DNA of 64,000 bases, taken from assembly GCF_009828095.1 (NCBI RefSeq), contig NZ_WTYP01000001.1, positions 806,001-870,000 of the forward strand, in the 5' to 3' direction. Both the position numbers and the translations under genes were made by a program. This DNA comes from Pontixanthobacter luteolus. Its GTDB lineage: Bacteria; Pseudomonadota; Alphaproteobacteria; Sphingomonadales; Sphingomonadaceae. Each line of letters opens with the position of its first letter. The stretch's first letter is position 1. The notes below the pieces were generated by a model, which saw only the letters and a program-made list of their open reading frames with translations, was not told the DNA's origin and did not search any database. Below, one piece after another: positions 56,050 to 64,000 of this stretch.

Positions 56050-58178
56050 GCGGCGCGGCTATAACAAGTTCATCAGAAGTTAGGGCCGCATTAACCATGC
56101 CGTTCTATCATTTCCGCATGTTCTGGCGGCAGGTTTTTGTTGGATGCGAGATTGTATCGGCGCGTATGCGTGCGGTCGCCGCTCATTGCGCCTTTTGGCT
56201 GCTGTTTGCCTTCCTTGTGATCGTTTCCAGCCCGGCTGCAGCGCAGTCTGTAACTGTCAGCAACACGACAACCGGTACGATAGACGGCACCACCACTTGT
56301 TCACCAGCTGCGCCGCTTGTTCGCACATTCACAGTCGGCAGCAGCTTTGTACTCAGCGATGTGAATATCGGCGTCCTTGCCACACATTCGTGGAGAGGCG
56401 ACATTCAGCTGACCTTGCAATCCCCGGCGGGAACGCGTGTGCAGCTTACCAATGGTGATACCACGAATGTCAACGGCGACAATTTCAACGTCCTGCTGGA
56501 CGATGCGGCGGCAACGCTTGTCAATACAGACGGAAATTCCGTCAATCACTCAACCACTGCCCCGCCATATCAGAACACTTTCCGTCCGCGGAATTTGCTC
56601 AGCGCCTTTAACGGGCAGAATTCTGCCGGCACGTGGCGGCTTGAAATTTGCGACCTTTTCCCGGGTGCTGACAACGGCACGTTCCGGAACGCAACTCTAT
56701 ACCTGATGGGCCCGAGCGCTGACCTGTCGCTTTCCAAGTCCGTGAGCAATGCGACCCCGACTTCCGGTTCTGCGATCAGCTACACTCTTACCGTTTCAAG
56801 CGCCGCCTCGTCTTCAGGCACCGCAGCGGGCGTGCAGGTGCGGGACATTCTGCCGTCCGGTTTCACCTTCACAGGCGCGAGCGGGACCGGCGATTACGAC
56901 GACGATACAGGGGTTTGGATAGTTGGAAGCGTCCCTCCGTCGAGCAGTCGGTCAATCACGATTAGCGGCAACGTAAATGCATCGTCCGGGGCAACCGTAA
57001 CCAATACGGCCCAGATTATCGCAAGCTCGCTTCCAGACCCGGATTCCACGGTCAACAATGGGGTGACCTCGGAGGATGATTACGCAACCCGCAGCTTTAC
57101 AGTCAGCGGAACACGCGTTGCCGGCACCCCGCCAACTGTAGTGTGCCCCAACGGTTCGGTGATCTTCGACTGGAATACGGTCGCATGGAACGCGGGCAAT
57201 ACGTCGGGCAGCTATCCGCTTGGGCCATTTGGAAATATCACCTTTGGGATCACCAACCCGGGCACTTGGTACAACAGCGCGACCTATGGCGGCCAATCAC
57301 CTGCACGTCAGAACGTGATCAACGGCGGTTTCGGGACGGGCGAGTTTGCACTGTCGCAAATTGTCGATCTGCCAACCAGAGCGTCAGAAGTTGTCACAAC
57401 GATCAATTTGCCCGCTGATATGAGCCGCGCACAGTTCCGCATATTTGACGTTGATTTCAACGCCAACCAATTTGCCGATCGCGTCGAAGTGGTGGGTTAT
57501 CTCGACGGGGCGACCGTCATTCCGGTGCTCACCAACGGCACTGCAAACTATGTCATTGGTAATCAGGCATTCGGCGATGGGGCCTCTGCGGATGCAGAGG
57601 CGAACGGAAATGTCGTCGTCACGTTCCAGAGCGCGGTCGACACGATTGTCATCAGGTACGGCGACTATGCAGCAGCGCCGAACGATCCCGGTCTGCAAGG
57701 TATCGCGCTGCATGACATCTCGTTCTGCTATCCGGTGTCGAACTTGAACGTGACGAAAGTTAGCTCGGTCATTTCTGATCCGGTCAACAATTCGACGAAC
57801 CCCAAATCCATTCCGGGCGCCTTGTTCGAATATAATTTCACCGTCGGCAACCCGAACACATACCCGGTCCAGAATATCGTTCTGAGTGACATTTTCCCGG
57901 CCGACGTCAAGATGTGTATTGCCAGTATCGGCGGCAGCGGCCCGGTTGTATTTACCGATGGATCGCCAGCATCTGGCCTCAGTTACAGCTTTACGTCACT
58001 GACAAGCGACACAGATTCGTTGGAGTTCTCAGAGGACGACGGATTGACCTGGGGCTATTTGCCCATGGACGATGGCGAAGGGTGTGATGAGAATATCGAC
58101 GCCTTGCGCATCCGGCCATCGGGAAGCTTGAATGCTGGCGGTACTGCCTCGTTCCGCGCGCGTTTCAAAATCCTGTAG
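56046..58178 (+). CDS. Secreted protein with proprotein-convertase P-like domain and DUF11 domains
   Basis: 710 residues in the full frame. ATG 56046 overlaps the upstream stop (ATGA), but the best signal peptide (MRAVAAHCAFWLLFAFLV..., cleavage after SPAAAQ) starts at ATG 56166; 56097 is a third option. The mature protein opens with a P-domain-like beta-sandwich (VNIGVLATHSWRGDIQLTL to TWRLEICDLFPGADNGTF), then a DUF11 domain (DLSLSKSVSNATPTSGSAI), a middle domain with FDVDFNANQFADRVEVVGY, and a last DUF11 domain carrying SDPVNNSTNPKSIPGA. It ends ASFRARFKIL. Likely surface-exposed or exported. Confidence 0.72.
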   Translation: MSGAAITSSSEVRAALTMPFYHFRMFWRQVFVGCEIVSARMRAVAAHCAFWLLFAFLVIVSSPAAAQSVTVSNTTTGTIDGTTTCSPAAPLVRTFTVGSSFVLSDVNIGVLATHSWRGDIQLTLQSPAGTRVQLTNGDTTNVNGDNFNVLLDDAAATLVNTDGNSVNHSTTAPPYQNTFRPRNLLSAFNGQNSAGTWRLEICDLFPGADNGTFRNATLYLMGPSADLSLSKSVSNATPTSGSAISYTLTVSSAASSSGTAAGVQVRDILPSGFTFTGASGTGDYDDDTGVWIVGSVPPSSSRSITISGNVNASSGATVTNTAQIIASSLPDPDSTVNNGVTSEDDYATRSFTVSGTRVAGTPPTVVCPNGSVIFDWNTVAWNAGNTSGSYPLGPFGNITFGITNPGTWYNSATYGGQSPARQNVINGGFGTGEFALSQIVDLPTRASEVVTTINLPADMSRAQFRIFDVDFNANQFADRVEVVGYLDGATVIPVLTNGTANYVIGNQAFGDGASADAEANGNVVVTFQSAVDTIVIRYGDYAAAPNDPGLQGIALHDISFCYPVSNLNVTKVSSVISDPVNNSTNPKSIPGALFEYNFTVGNPNTYPVQNIVLSDIFPADVKMCIASIGGSGPVVFTDGSPASGLSYSFTSLTSDTDSLEFSEDDGLTWGYLPMDDGEGCDENIDALRIRPSGSLNAGGTASFRARFKIL

Positions 58179-58212
58179 AGGCCCGACTCAAACGTCGCGT
58201 CGGCAGACGTGA

Positions 58213-59397
58213 TCAGTCACCAAACTTCTTCCATCCGACATAGGACAGGGCAGCGCCCGCTCCTGACATGAGAACGAGCAATGCTGTTGTGCCGGCCCAA
58301 TCGAACCGGTCATACACTGCGGTTCCGAGGAAGCTGCCGACGCCCCCTCCGATGAACATCATCACCACGTAAATCGTGGTTAGTCGGGTGCGCAGTTCGG
58401 GTGCCAGCGACAAAAACGTCATTCGACCAGTCACATCTACGCCGGGCCCGACAAGGTTGCCAATCACCAGCGGAATGCAAATGCCAATCAGAGAAAATCC
58501 AAGCGGATAGAGCAGGGCGAGGCCTGCAACCTGGATCAAACCGAAAGTCAGCCGGGCCTTTCGCGGGCCGACCATATCCGCCCATCGCCCAAGGCGAGGT
58601 GTGGAAAGGATGCTGACTGCGGCGATGCCTGCAAGATAGCCGACGGTATCGACCCCATATCCCATTTCGGGGCTTGTCAGATGCAATGCCAGACCCAGCC
58701 ACAAGGCGATGAATGCGCCGAAGTTGAGCCCTTGGATCGCGCCTGAAAGGATCACTTCGCGGTGCGACTTGGCGAGCGAGCCGAGTGAGGAGAGTAGCTG
58801 GACGTAGGTGGAACTTGGCCGGGCAGCATCGGACCGTTTCTCTAGCAGGAACGGCAGCAGCGCGGTCACAATCACCATGAAACTGGTCGCGATCCAGTAG
58901 ACGGTCCGCCACCCGTACAGTTCCGTGATTATGCCTGCGCCAACGCGGGCCAGCAAGATTCCGAAAATCACGCCGGCGGTGAGCAGAGCAGTAACCTGGC
59001 CGAGTTTTTCCGGCGGAACACGTTTCGATGCGTAGGCCGGCAACAGATATGGCGCGATCGTGAAAAACCCGAGCAATGTCGATCCGGCAACGAACAGAGT
59101 GAAGCTTGTGCCGAACGTCATGAGCATCAGCGAGCCAGTTTGGCCGCTGACAAACAGGATCATCAATTGTCGGTTCGAGAACCAGTCACCGAGAGGAAGC
59201 AGCAACAAGATGCCAATCGCGAGCGCAATCTGGTTAAGAGCAGGAACCAGCCCGATACGCGCGTTGCTGACTCCGAAATCGGCCGCCACCTCCCCGATGA
59301 TCGGGTGGATGTAATACGCATTGGCGGTCACAACTGCTGCGACAAAAGTCAGCGCATATTGCTGACTACTGGTGAGGTAGCGCGTTTCGGCAGTCAT
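58213..59397 (-). CDS. Major facilitator superfamily transporter
   Basis: 394 residues with twelve predicted transmembrane helices in two halves. MFS loop motifs are recognisable (LPLGDWFSNRQLMIL after TM2; GRWADMVGPRKARLT between TM8 and TM9). The sequence style is that of the YnfM/AraJ-like sugar- or drug-efflux group. Substrate unknown. It converges on the DUF11 locus with a 34-base gap and lies 102 bases from the MscS gene in the same orientation. Confidence 0.88.
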   Translation of the reverse strand: MTAETRYLTSSQQYALTFVAAVVTANAYYIHPIIGEVAADFGVSNARIGLVPALNQIALAIGILLLLPLGDWFSNRQLMILFVSGQTGSLMLMTFGTSFTLFVAGSTLLGFFTIAPYLLPAYASKRVPPEKLGQVTALLTAGVIFGILLARVGAGIITELYGWRTVYWIATSFMVIVTALLPFLLEKRSDAARPSSTYVQLLSSLGSLAKSHREVILSGAIQGLNFGAFIALWLGLALHLTSPEMGYGVDTVGYLAGIAAVSILSTPRLGRWADMVGPRKARLTFGLIQVAGLALLYPLGFSLIGICIPLVIGNLVGPGVDVTGRMTFLSLAPELRTRLTTIYVVMMFIGGGVGSFLGTAVYDRFDWAGTTALLVLMSGAGAALSYVGWKKFGD

Positions 59398-59499
59398 GAC
59401 GCGTCGCTTTCAAATCGCATGAGATGATTTCGCTAAGGCAAAATCGGGGCCTTCACCAGCCCCATTTCACAGCCGCCTGCTGATCGCGGGGGACTTGCC

Positions 59500-60414
59500 T
59501 CAGGCAGCTTCGCCGGGGCTCGTACCCATCGGCACGCGCTCCTTGAAAGTGTGCGTGATGTAAGGGAAGGGGATTTCAATTCCTGCATCATCGAGACCGC
59601 GCTTGATGGCACGAATAACCGCATCGCGGCTTTCATGACCATTGCGTGGTGACGATCCAGCCCACCAGCGAACCTTGAAATCGACCGAACTCGAATTGAA
59701 CTCGCAAGCAAACACATCGATGCCTTTTTCGTTATCGACGGCATCCACGCTTTCTACAGCTTTGCGGATCACATCCGCTGCCTGATCCAGGTCAGTGTCG
59801 TATGATACTCCGGCGAGCACTTCATGGCGTCGCTGCGAAACGTCGGTCAGTATCTCGACCGGGTTCTTGAACAGCATTGAATTTGGGACGAGCGTGACTT
59901 CGCCCGAAAGCTTGCGGACATAGGTTTCGCGCAGCGTAATGTGTTCAACCTTGCCGGTGATCCCGTCGCATTCGATCACGTCACCGATACGCATTTTCTC
60001 GCGCAACATGATAAGAACACCCGCAAGGAAATTCTCGAAGATATCCTGAAATGCGAAACCGATCGCAACTGCGCCGATGCCGAGACCCGCGATCAAGCTT
60101 GCCGGGGTCAGGCCTGGCATCATGACCGTCAGGGCGATCATCAGACCCAGAATCCAGATCGCCAGTTTCACCAGCGTATCGACCAGGTTTTTGAGGCTCG
60201 GCCGCATCTCCGTTTTGCCGATCAGTCGATCAGCAATCCTGACCGCAAATTTTGCGAAGATCCACGTGATCACCAGAATGACGAGCGCAATCGCCATGTT
60301 CGGCAGAGCGCGCACGATACCTTCGCCCATCTCGACCAACTGGTCCTGAAGGGTCGCGAAAGTGTTTACGGTTGTATCGAAGTTTTCGCCCGGAGCGACT
60401 GGTACGGTTTGCAT
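59500..60414 (-). CDS. Small-conductance mechanosensitive channel (MscS family)
   Basis: 304 residues, heptameric inner-membrane valve that opens on osmotic downshock. Three N-terminal helices (about 38-60, 82-104, 108-130); the pore-lining TM3 has the Ala/Gly pattern ASLIAGLGIGAVAIGFAFQD. The beta domain follows with VIECDGITGKVEHI and LVPNSMLFKNPV. Length matches canonical MscS (about 285). Start ATG 60414. Confidence 0.93.
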   Translation of the reverse strand: MQTVPVAPGENFDTTVNTFATLQDQLVEMGEGIVRALPNMAIALVILVITWIFAKFAVRIADRLIGKTEMRPSLKNLVDTLVKLAIWILGLMIALTVMMPGLTPASLIAGLGIGAVAIGFAFQDIFENFLAGVLIMLREKMRIGDVIECDGITGKVEHITLRETYVRKLSGEVTLVPNSMLFKNPVEILTDVSQRRHEVLAGVSYDTDLDQAADVIRKAVESVDAVDNEKGIDVFACEFNSSSVDFKVRWWAGSSPRNGHESRDAVIRAIKRGLDDAGIEIPFPYITHTFKERVPMGTSPGEAA

Positions 60415-60474
60415 GGAGTCCCCTGTTTAGACCCCTAACGCAAGTGCAATACACATGGTTCCGACAAGGTTTTC

Positions 60475-60496
60475 CGGCGGCGAAATTTGGCCGCCG
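60475..60496. repeat. Hairpin CGGCGGC/GCCGCCG upstream of the MscS gene
   Basis: Seven-base stem with an 8-base loop, in the 135-base gap between the VOC gene and the MscS gene. It may be part of the termination region of the hpd-VOC transcript; no T-run follows. Confidence 0.4.
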
Positions 60497-60514
60497 ATCC
60501 TAGCTTGTCGGCCT

Positions 60515-60542
60515 GCTGGATGGTGGGCAAAAGCCCTCCAGC
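60515..60542 (-). terminator. Probable terminator hairpin of the hpd-VOC transcript
   Basis: GCTGGA pairs with TCCAGC outside an inner GGGC-AAAA-GCCC stem, 8 bases after the VOC-gene stop. There is no trailing T-run, so its strength is uncertain. Confidence 0.5.
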
Positions 60543-60549
60543 GCGGCTA

Positions 60550-61125
60550 TCAAGCCTTGTTTCCATGTTCTGATCGGGCGATTTCATGAAGCCAGTCCGC
60601 ATGGCGAGGGGCCTTCTTCGTCTCGCTCCATTCGTCCAGCATCGGCATCGCGACTTTTTTCAGCTCAGCATATTGATCGTCGGTGCCGATATCTGCCGCG
60701 AGTTCGACCCGGTGACCGTTCGGATCGAAGAAGTAGATCGATTTGAAGATGCCGTGATGCGTTGGCCCCAATACATCAATGCCAAGGCTTTCGACATGCG
60801 CTTTGGCTGCCAGCAATTCCTCTTCCGAGCCTACGCGGAACGCGAGGTGCTGAACCCATGCCGGCGTATTTTCATCACGGCCCATTTCTTTCTGATTGGG
60901 CAGCTCGAAAAACGCCAGGATGTTGCCGTTACCTGCATCTAGGAAGACATGCATGTAGGGGTCGTACTCACCGGTCGACGGGACATGATCCTCCGAAAAT
61001 GCGGAGGTGTATTCCATGCCCAGAACCTTGCCGTACCATTCGACAGTTTCTTTGGCGTCTTTGCAGCGATAGGCGGCATGGTGAACGCCGCCCAGCTTGA
61101 TGGGGTGGGGCGAATGATCATTCAT
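60550..61125 (-). CDS. VOC-superfamily protein (glyoxalase/extradiol-dioxygenase fold)
   Basis: 191 residues. Two beta-alpha-beta-beta-beta modules with a plausible metal triad: His in [10 protein letters not shown], His in WVQHLAFRV and Glu in GHRVELAAD. The chemistry may be isomerase, lyase or dioxygenase. It overlaps hpd by four bases (ATGA), so it probably takes part in tyrosine/4-hydroxyphenylpyruvate breakdown or removes a reactive by-product. The last 40 residues ([19 protein letters not shown] onward) extend beyond the core fold. Confidence 0.85.
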   Translation of the reverse strand: MNDHSPHPIKLGGVHHAAYRCKDAKETVEWYGKVLGMEYTSAFSEDHVPSTGEYDPYMHVFLDAGNGNILAFFELPNQKEMGRDENTPAWVQHLAFRVGSEEELLAAKAHVESLGIDVLGPTHHGIFKSIYFFDPNGHRVELAADIGTDDQYAELKKVAMPMLDEWSETKKAPRHADWLHEIARSEHGNKA

Positions 61126-62228
61126 TCGGCAGGCTCCATATTGTCGACCTTCAAGGCACCGCGGTTGATCTGATCGCGTTCCATGCTTTCAAACAGAGCC
61201 TTGAAGTTGCCTTCGCCAAAGCCATCATCGCCCTTGCGCTGAATGAATTCGAAGAAAACAGGTCCGACCTGTGCTTCTGCAAAGATCTGCAGCAGCAAAC
61301 GGGGCTGGCCGCCTTCCGTCGTGCCGTCGAGCAGAATCCCGCGAGCCTGCAGTGCCTCCGGGTCTTCGCCGTGGCCGGGCAGGCGTTCTTCGAGCATTTC
61401 GTAATAGGCGGTGGGCGGGGCGGTCATGAACGGAACGCCGAATTCTTTCAGTCGGTCCCAGCAAGCCACAAGGTCGTCACAGATCAACGCAATGTGCTGA
61501 ATGCCTTCGCCGTTAAATTCGCGCAGGAATTCTTCGATCTGACCTTTGCCGCCTTCGCCTTCTTCATTTAGCGGGATGCGGATCTTGCCGTCAGGAGCCG
61601 TCAGGGCTTTCGAGGTCAGGCCGGTATATTCACCCTTGATGTCGAAGAAACGGATTTCCTTGAAGTTGAACAGGCGCTCGTAATAATCTGCCCAATACGC
61701 CATGCGCCCGTTGTACACGTTGTGCGTCAGGTGATCGATAATCTTGAACCCGGCGCCTTCAGGATGCTTGTCGACGCCCGGTAGATATTCGAAATCAATG
61801 TCATAGATCGACAGACCTTCACCGTTTTCATCAGCATAGCGGTCGATCAGATACAGGATCGCCCCGCCAATACCGCGAATGGCCGGAATGCTCAGTTCCA
61901 TTGGGCCGGGTTCGTTGGCAACCGGTTCTGCCCCCTGAGCGATCAGGTGGTCATAGGCCTTGCGGGCATCTTTGACGCGGAAAGCCATGCCGCACGCGCT
62001 GGGTCCGTGTTCGCGGGCGAAGAACCATGCGGCAGAGCGGGGTTCGTAATTTGCAATCAGGTTGATACCGCCCTGGCGCCACAGATCGACGTCCTTGCTG
62101 CGATGGGTCGCGACATGCGTGAAGCCCATGGCTTTAAAGACCGGTTCCAGCTGGCCCTTCTCCGGTGCGCAGAATTCTACGAATTCAAAGCCGTCTAGGC
62201 CAGCGGGGTTTTCAAAGAGATCGGGCAT
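61122..62228 (-). CDS. hpd: 4-Hydroxyphenylpyruvate dioxygenase
   Basis: 368 residues, Fe(II) enzyme turning 4-hydroxyphenylpyruvate into homogentisate in tyrosine degradation. The iron ligands expected for the family are visible: His166 (IIDHLTHNV), His245 (GIQHIAL) and Glu327 (FFEFIQRKG). The C-terminal gating helix ([16 protein letters not shown]) is complete. A good sigma-70-type promoter and an inverted-repeat operator lie directly upstream, and AGGA is 7 bases before the ATG. Other tyrosine-degradation genes are not in the window. Confidence 0.96.
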   Translation of the reverse strand: MPDLFENPAGLDGFEFVEFCAPEKGQLEPVFKAMGFTHVATHRSKDVDLWRQGGINLIANYEPRSAAWFFAREHGPSACGMAFRVKDARKAYDHLIAQGAEPVANEPGPMELSIPAIRGIGGAILYLIDRYADENGEGLSIYDIDFEYLPGVDKHPEGAGFKIIDHLTHNVYNGRMAYWADYYERLFNFKEIRFFDIKGEYTGLTSKALTAPDGKIRIPLNEEGEGGKGQIEEFLREFNGEGIQHIALICDDLVACWDRLKEFGVPFMTAPPTAYYEMLEERLPGHGEDPEALQARGILLDGTTEGGQPRLLLQIFAEAQVGPVFFEFIQRKGDDGFGEGNFKALFESMERDQINRGALKVDNMEPAE

Positions 62229-62246
62229 CTGGTCATCCTGAATTTG

Positions 62247-62260
62247 GTTTCAATAGAAAC
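62247..62260. promoter_or_regulatory. Candidate operator GTTTC-AATA-GAAAC before hpd
   Basis: Perfect 5-base inverted repeat with a 4-base centre, immediately downstream of the -10 element on the hpd strand, so it overlaps the expected transcription start. A bound dimeric regulator there would block transcription. The regulator is not in the window. Confidence 0.6.
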
Positions 62261-62290
62261 TATATAGCGGATACGGGCATGGTTTGTCAA
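62261..62290 (-). promoter_or_regulatory. Candidate sigma-70-type promoter of hpd
   Basis: On the minus strand TTGACA (62290-62285), 18-base spacer, TATATA (62266-62261). The start site would be near 62254, about 26 bases before the hpd ATG. Confidence 0.7.
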
Positions 62291-62390
62291 AGTTCCGGCA
62301 CGCAATCGGTGCCCTTCGGTCCATCGAAAAATTTACGTGCAAGCAAGTTAACGCTTGAAACACTGAATCAACTATGATTCTAAGAGAATT

Positions 62391-62711
62391 ATGACGGTTG
62401 AAGGACACAAGATCTCGCTCCCCAAGGAGCAGGTGACGCAGGGGCTGGCTTTAGCCGTGCTCCTGTTGCTTACCGGTCTTGCCATTGCAGGCCCGAGCGG
62501 ACTGCTTGCATGGAGCGAGAATTCGCAGATCCTCGACCAGCGCCATCAACAGATAGCCACTCTGACGGAAGAGCGTGACGCACTTCGCAACCGTGTCGAT
62601 CTTCTCGACCCGGCCAATGCCGATCCCGACCTGGTCGGCGAAGAGCTGCGCAAGAACCTGAATGTCGTGCATCCTGACGAAGTCGTGCTGACTCTGCCAG
62701 CGCAGGACTGA
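62391..62711 (+). CDS. FtsB/DivIC-type septum formation initiator
   Basis: 106 residues. A single transmembrane helix (about 20-41) is followed by a periplasmic coiled coil (SQILDQRHQQIATLTEERDALRN), then a short conserved tail (LDPANADPDLVGEELRKNLN) typical of alphaproteobacterial FtsB-like proteins, which bridge FtsL and FtsQ in the divisome. Position just before pdhA is the common alphaproteobacterial place for this gene. GAGAAT precedes ATG 62391. Confidence 0.9.
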   Translation: MTVEGHKISLPKEQVTQGLALAVLLLLTGLAIAGPSGLLAWSENSQILDQRHQQIATLTEERDALRNRVDLLDPANADPDLVGEELRKNLNVVHPDEVVLTLPAQD

Positions 62712-62751
62712 ATTTCCTTTACGATTTCGTATGCAGCGCGGTCTTGGGCCG

Positions 62752-62781
62752 TTGCGCTTGCGTCTGTCATGCGCCTATAGG
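62752..62781 (+). promoter_or_regulatory. Possible promoter of pdhA (TTGCGC-N18-TATAGG)
   Basis: TTGCGC (62752-62757) and TATAGG (62776-62781) are separated by 18 bases in the 133-base gap before pdhA. A plausible but not strong match. Confidence 0.4.
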
Positions 62782-62844
62782 CTGGTGAAAGGCATAAAGC
62801 CCTAGAACCGCCTCCCCAGGTAATAACAGTCGAGGATTTTCGCT

Positions 62845-63969
62845 TTGGCAAAATCGCCCCGGACCAGCAAAGCAACTGCAAAGAAAGCGCCAGCCAAGAA
62901 GCCGGCCACGAAAAAGCCAAAGGCCGCAGAGGCGGTGGCAACAGATGGGGATTTTGTCCTCCATAGTTTGCAGGATGCGCACGAAAAGAACCCTCGCTAC
63001 GACGCCAGCGTCGAAGAGATGATGGAGTTCTATGAGCAGATGCTGCTCATCCGGCGGTTCGAGGAAAAGGCAGGCCAACTTTACGGCCTCGGCCTGATCG
63101 GCGGTTTCTGCCACCTCTATATCGGACAGGAAGCCGTCGCGATCGGCCTTCAAAGCGCGCTGGACAAGGACAAGGACAGCGTCATCACCGGTTACCGCGA
63201 CCACGGGCATATGCTCGCCTATGGTATCGATCCGAATGTGATCATGGCTGAACTGACGGGCCGGCAGGCTGGCATTTCGAAGGGTAAGGGCGGGTCGATG
63301 CACATGTTCTCGACCGAGCATAAGTTTTATGGCGGTCACGGCATTGTTGGTGCTCAGGTTGCGCTTGGCGGCGGATTGGCGCTGGCCCATCAATACAGCG
63401 AAGACGGCGGCTTCTGCCTCGCCTATTTTGGCGACGGTGCGGCAAACCAGGGGCAGGTATACGAAACCTTCAACATGGCGGCTCTCTGGAACCTGCCGAT
63501 CGTGTTCGTGATCGAGAATAACGGTTACGCGATGGGCACAGCGGTCACCCGCAGTTCCGCCGAAACGGAATTCTATCGGCGCGGCACAGCGTTCCGCATC
63601 CCGGGCATGGACGTCAACGGTATGGACGTTCTGGCTGTTCGCGCCGCAGCGGAAGTGGCGTTCGACCACGTTCGGTGCGGCAAGGGGCCGGTATTGATGG
63701 AACTGAATACCTACCGTTACCGCGGCCATTCGATGTCAGACCCTGCGAAATATCGCACCCGAGAAGAAGTCCAGGAACAGCGTGATCACCATGATCCGAT
63801 CGAGGCGATCAAGAAAGCCCTGATGGAAAACGGCAAAACCGAAGACGAGCTTAAATCAATCGATAAGGCGATCCGTTCGCGGGTCGCCGATTCCGCTGAT
63901 TTTGCCGAAAACTCGCCAGAGCCGGAAGCGGCCGAACTCTACACCGATGTGCTGGTGGAGGAGTATTGA
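62845..63969 (+). CDS. pdhA: Pyruvate dehydrogenase E1 component, alpha subunit
   Basis: 374 residues, thiamine-diphosphate-dependent decarboxylation of pyruvate in the pyruvate dehydrogenase complex. The cofactor motif runs from YFGDGAANQGQVYE to FVIENNGYAMGT; GGFCHLYIGQEAVAIG and the phosphorylation-loop-like YRYRGHSMSDPAKYRTREEV are also present. The first 35 residues are Lys/Ala/Pro-rich and likely disordered. The start is TTG 62845 with GAGGA 8 bases upstream. It precedes the beta-subunit gene by 3 bases. Confidence 0.96.
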   Translation: MAKSPRTSKATAKKAPAKKPATKKPKAAEAVATDGDFVLHSLQDAHEKNPRYDASVEEMMEFYEQMLLIRRFEEKAGQLYGLGLIGGFCHLYIGQEAVAIGLQSALDKDKDSVITGYRDHGHMLAYGIDPNVIMAELTGRQAGISKGKGGSMHMFSTEHKFYGGHGIVGAQVALGGGLALAHQYSEDGGFCLAYFGDGAANQGQVYETFNMAALWNLPIVFVIENNGYAMGTAVTRSSAETEFYRRGTAFRIPGMDVNGMDVLAVRAAAEVAFDHVRCGKGPVLMELNTYRYRGHSMSDPAKYRTREEVQEQRDHHDPIEAIKKALMENGKTEDELKSIDKAIRSRVADSADFAENSPEPEAAELYTDVLVEEY

Positions 63970-63972
63970 GCC

Positions 63973-64000
63973 ATGGCTATTGAACTGAAAATGCCCGCGC
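63973..64000 (+). CDS. pdhB: Start of pyruvate dehydrogenase E1 beta subunit (3' cut by window)
   Basis: Only nine codons are inside the window. They read MAIELKMPA, the start of a lipoyl domain as found at the N-terminus of alphaproteobacterial E1 beta subunits. Assignment rests on this and on position 3 bases after pdhA. Confidence 0.7.

Overview
The window is a gene-dense, GC-rich stretch of chromosome from an alphaproteobacterium, most likely Sphingomonadales and plausibly an Erythrobacter/Altererythrobacter relative. The basis is the complete 14-subunit nuo operon followed by birA-coaX-rnj-DUF1467, the trpE-trpG-trpD-trpC-moaC-moeA-lexA run, an alphaproteobacterial SOS box (GTTC-N7-GTTC) before lexA, and pdhA preceded by an FtsB-type gene. 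The genus assignment is inference. I saw no insertion sequences, prophage or CRISPR array.

Layout. 1-2547: 3' part of an aldehyde dehydrogenase and a coupled lipoprotein with a probable beta-propeller. 2591-21337: one long operon for respiratory complex I (nuoA-N) with three small membrane-protein genes inserted, then birA, coaX, rnj and a DUF1467 gene; almost every junction is a 1-4 base stop/start overlap. 21343-27994: an unusual cluster with a TipN-like two-TM coiled-coil protein, an Hpt-like protein lacking its histidine, a fused nucleotidyltransferase-like/CDP-alcohol-phosphotransferase-like membrane protein with damaged catalytic motifs, an unknown helical protein, and a histidine kinase whose phosphoacceptor histidine is a proline. 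28014-33703: gltA, gltX, comEC and lexA. 33789-42131: a minus-strand operon reading ppiD-like, trpE, DUF2233 lipoprotein, trpG, trpD, trpC, moaC, moeA. 42350-45259: tpiA, secG, pyrG. 45605-46265: a small heat-shock protein with an apparent sigma-32 promoter, a ROSE-type RNA thermometer and a terminator. 46307-48000: glutaredoxin, nitrilase-family hydrolase, DUF1178 and tRNA-Arg(CCT). 48365-58178: five genes for secreted DUF11-type proteins, including a 1683-residue predicted outer-membrane protein. 58213-64000: MFS transporter, MscS channel, hpd with a VOC-family partner, ftsB-like, pdhA and the first codons of pdhB.

The two best candidates for an undescribed system are the 21.3-28.0 kb cluster, where two independent phosphorelay-fold proteins have each lost the phosphorylatable histidine beside a TipN-like polarity protein, and the 48.4-58.2 kb secreted DUF11/outer-membrane locus. 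The clearest regulatory RNA is the thermometer before hsp20. All family calls come from reading the translated sequence; no database search was run.
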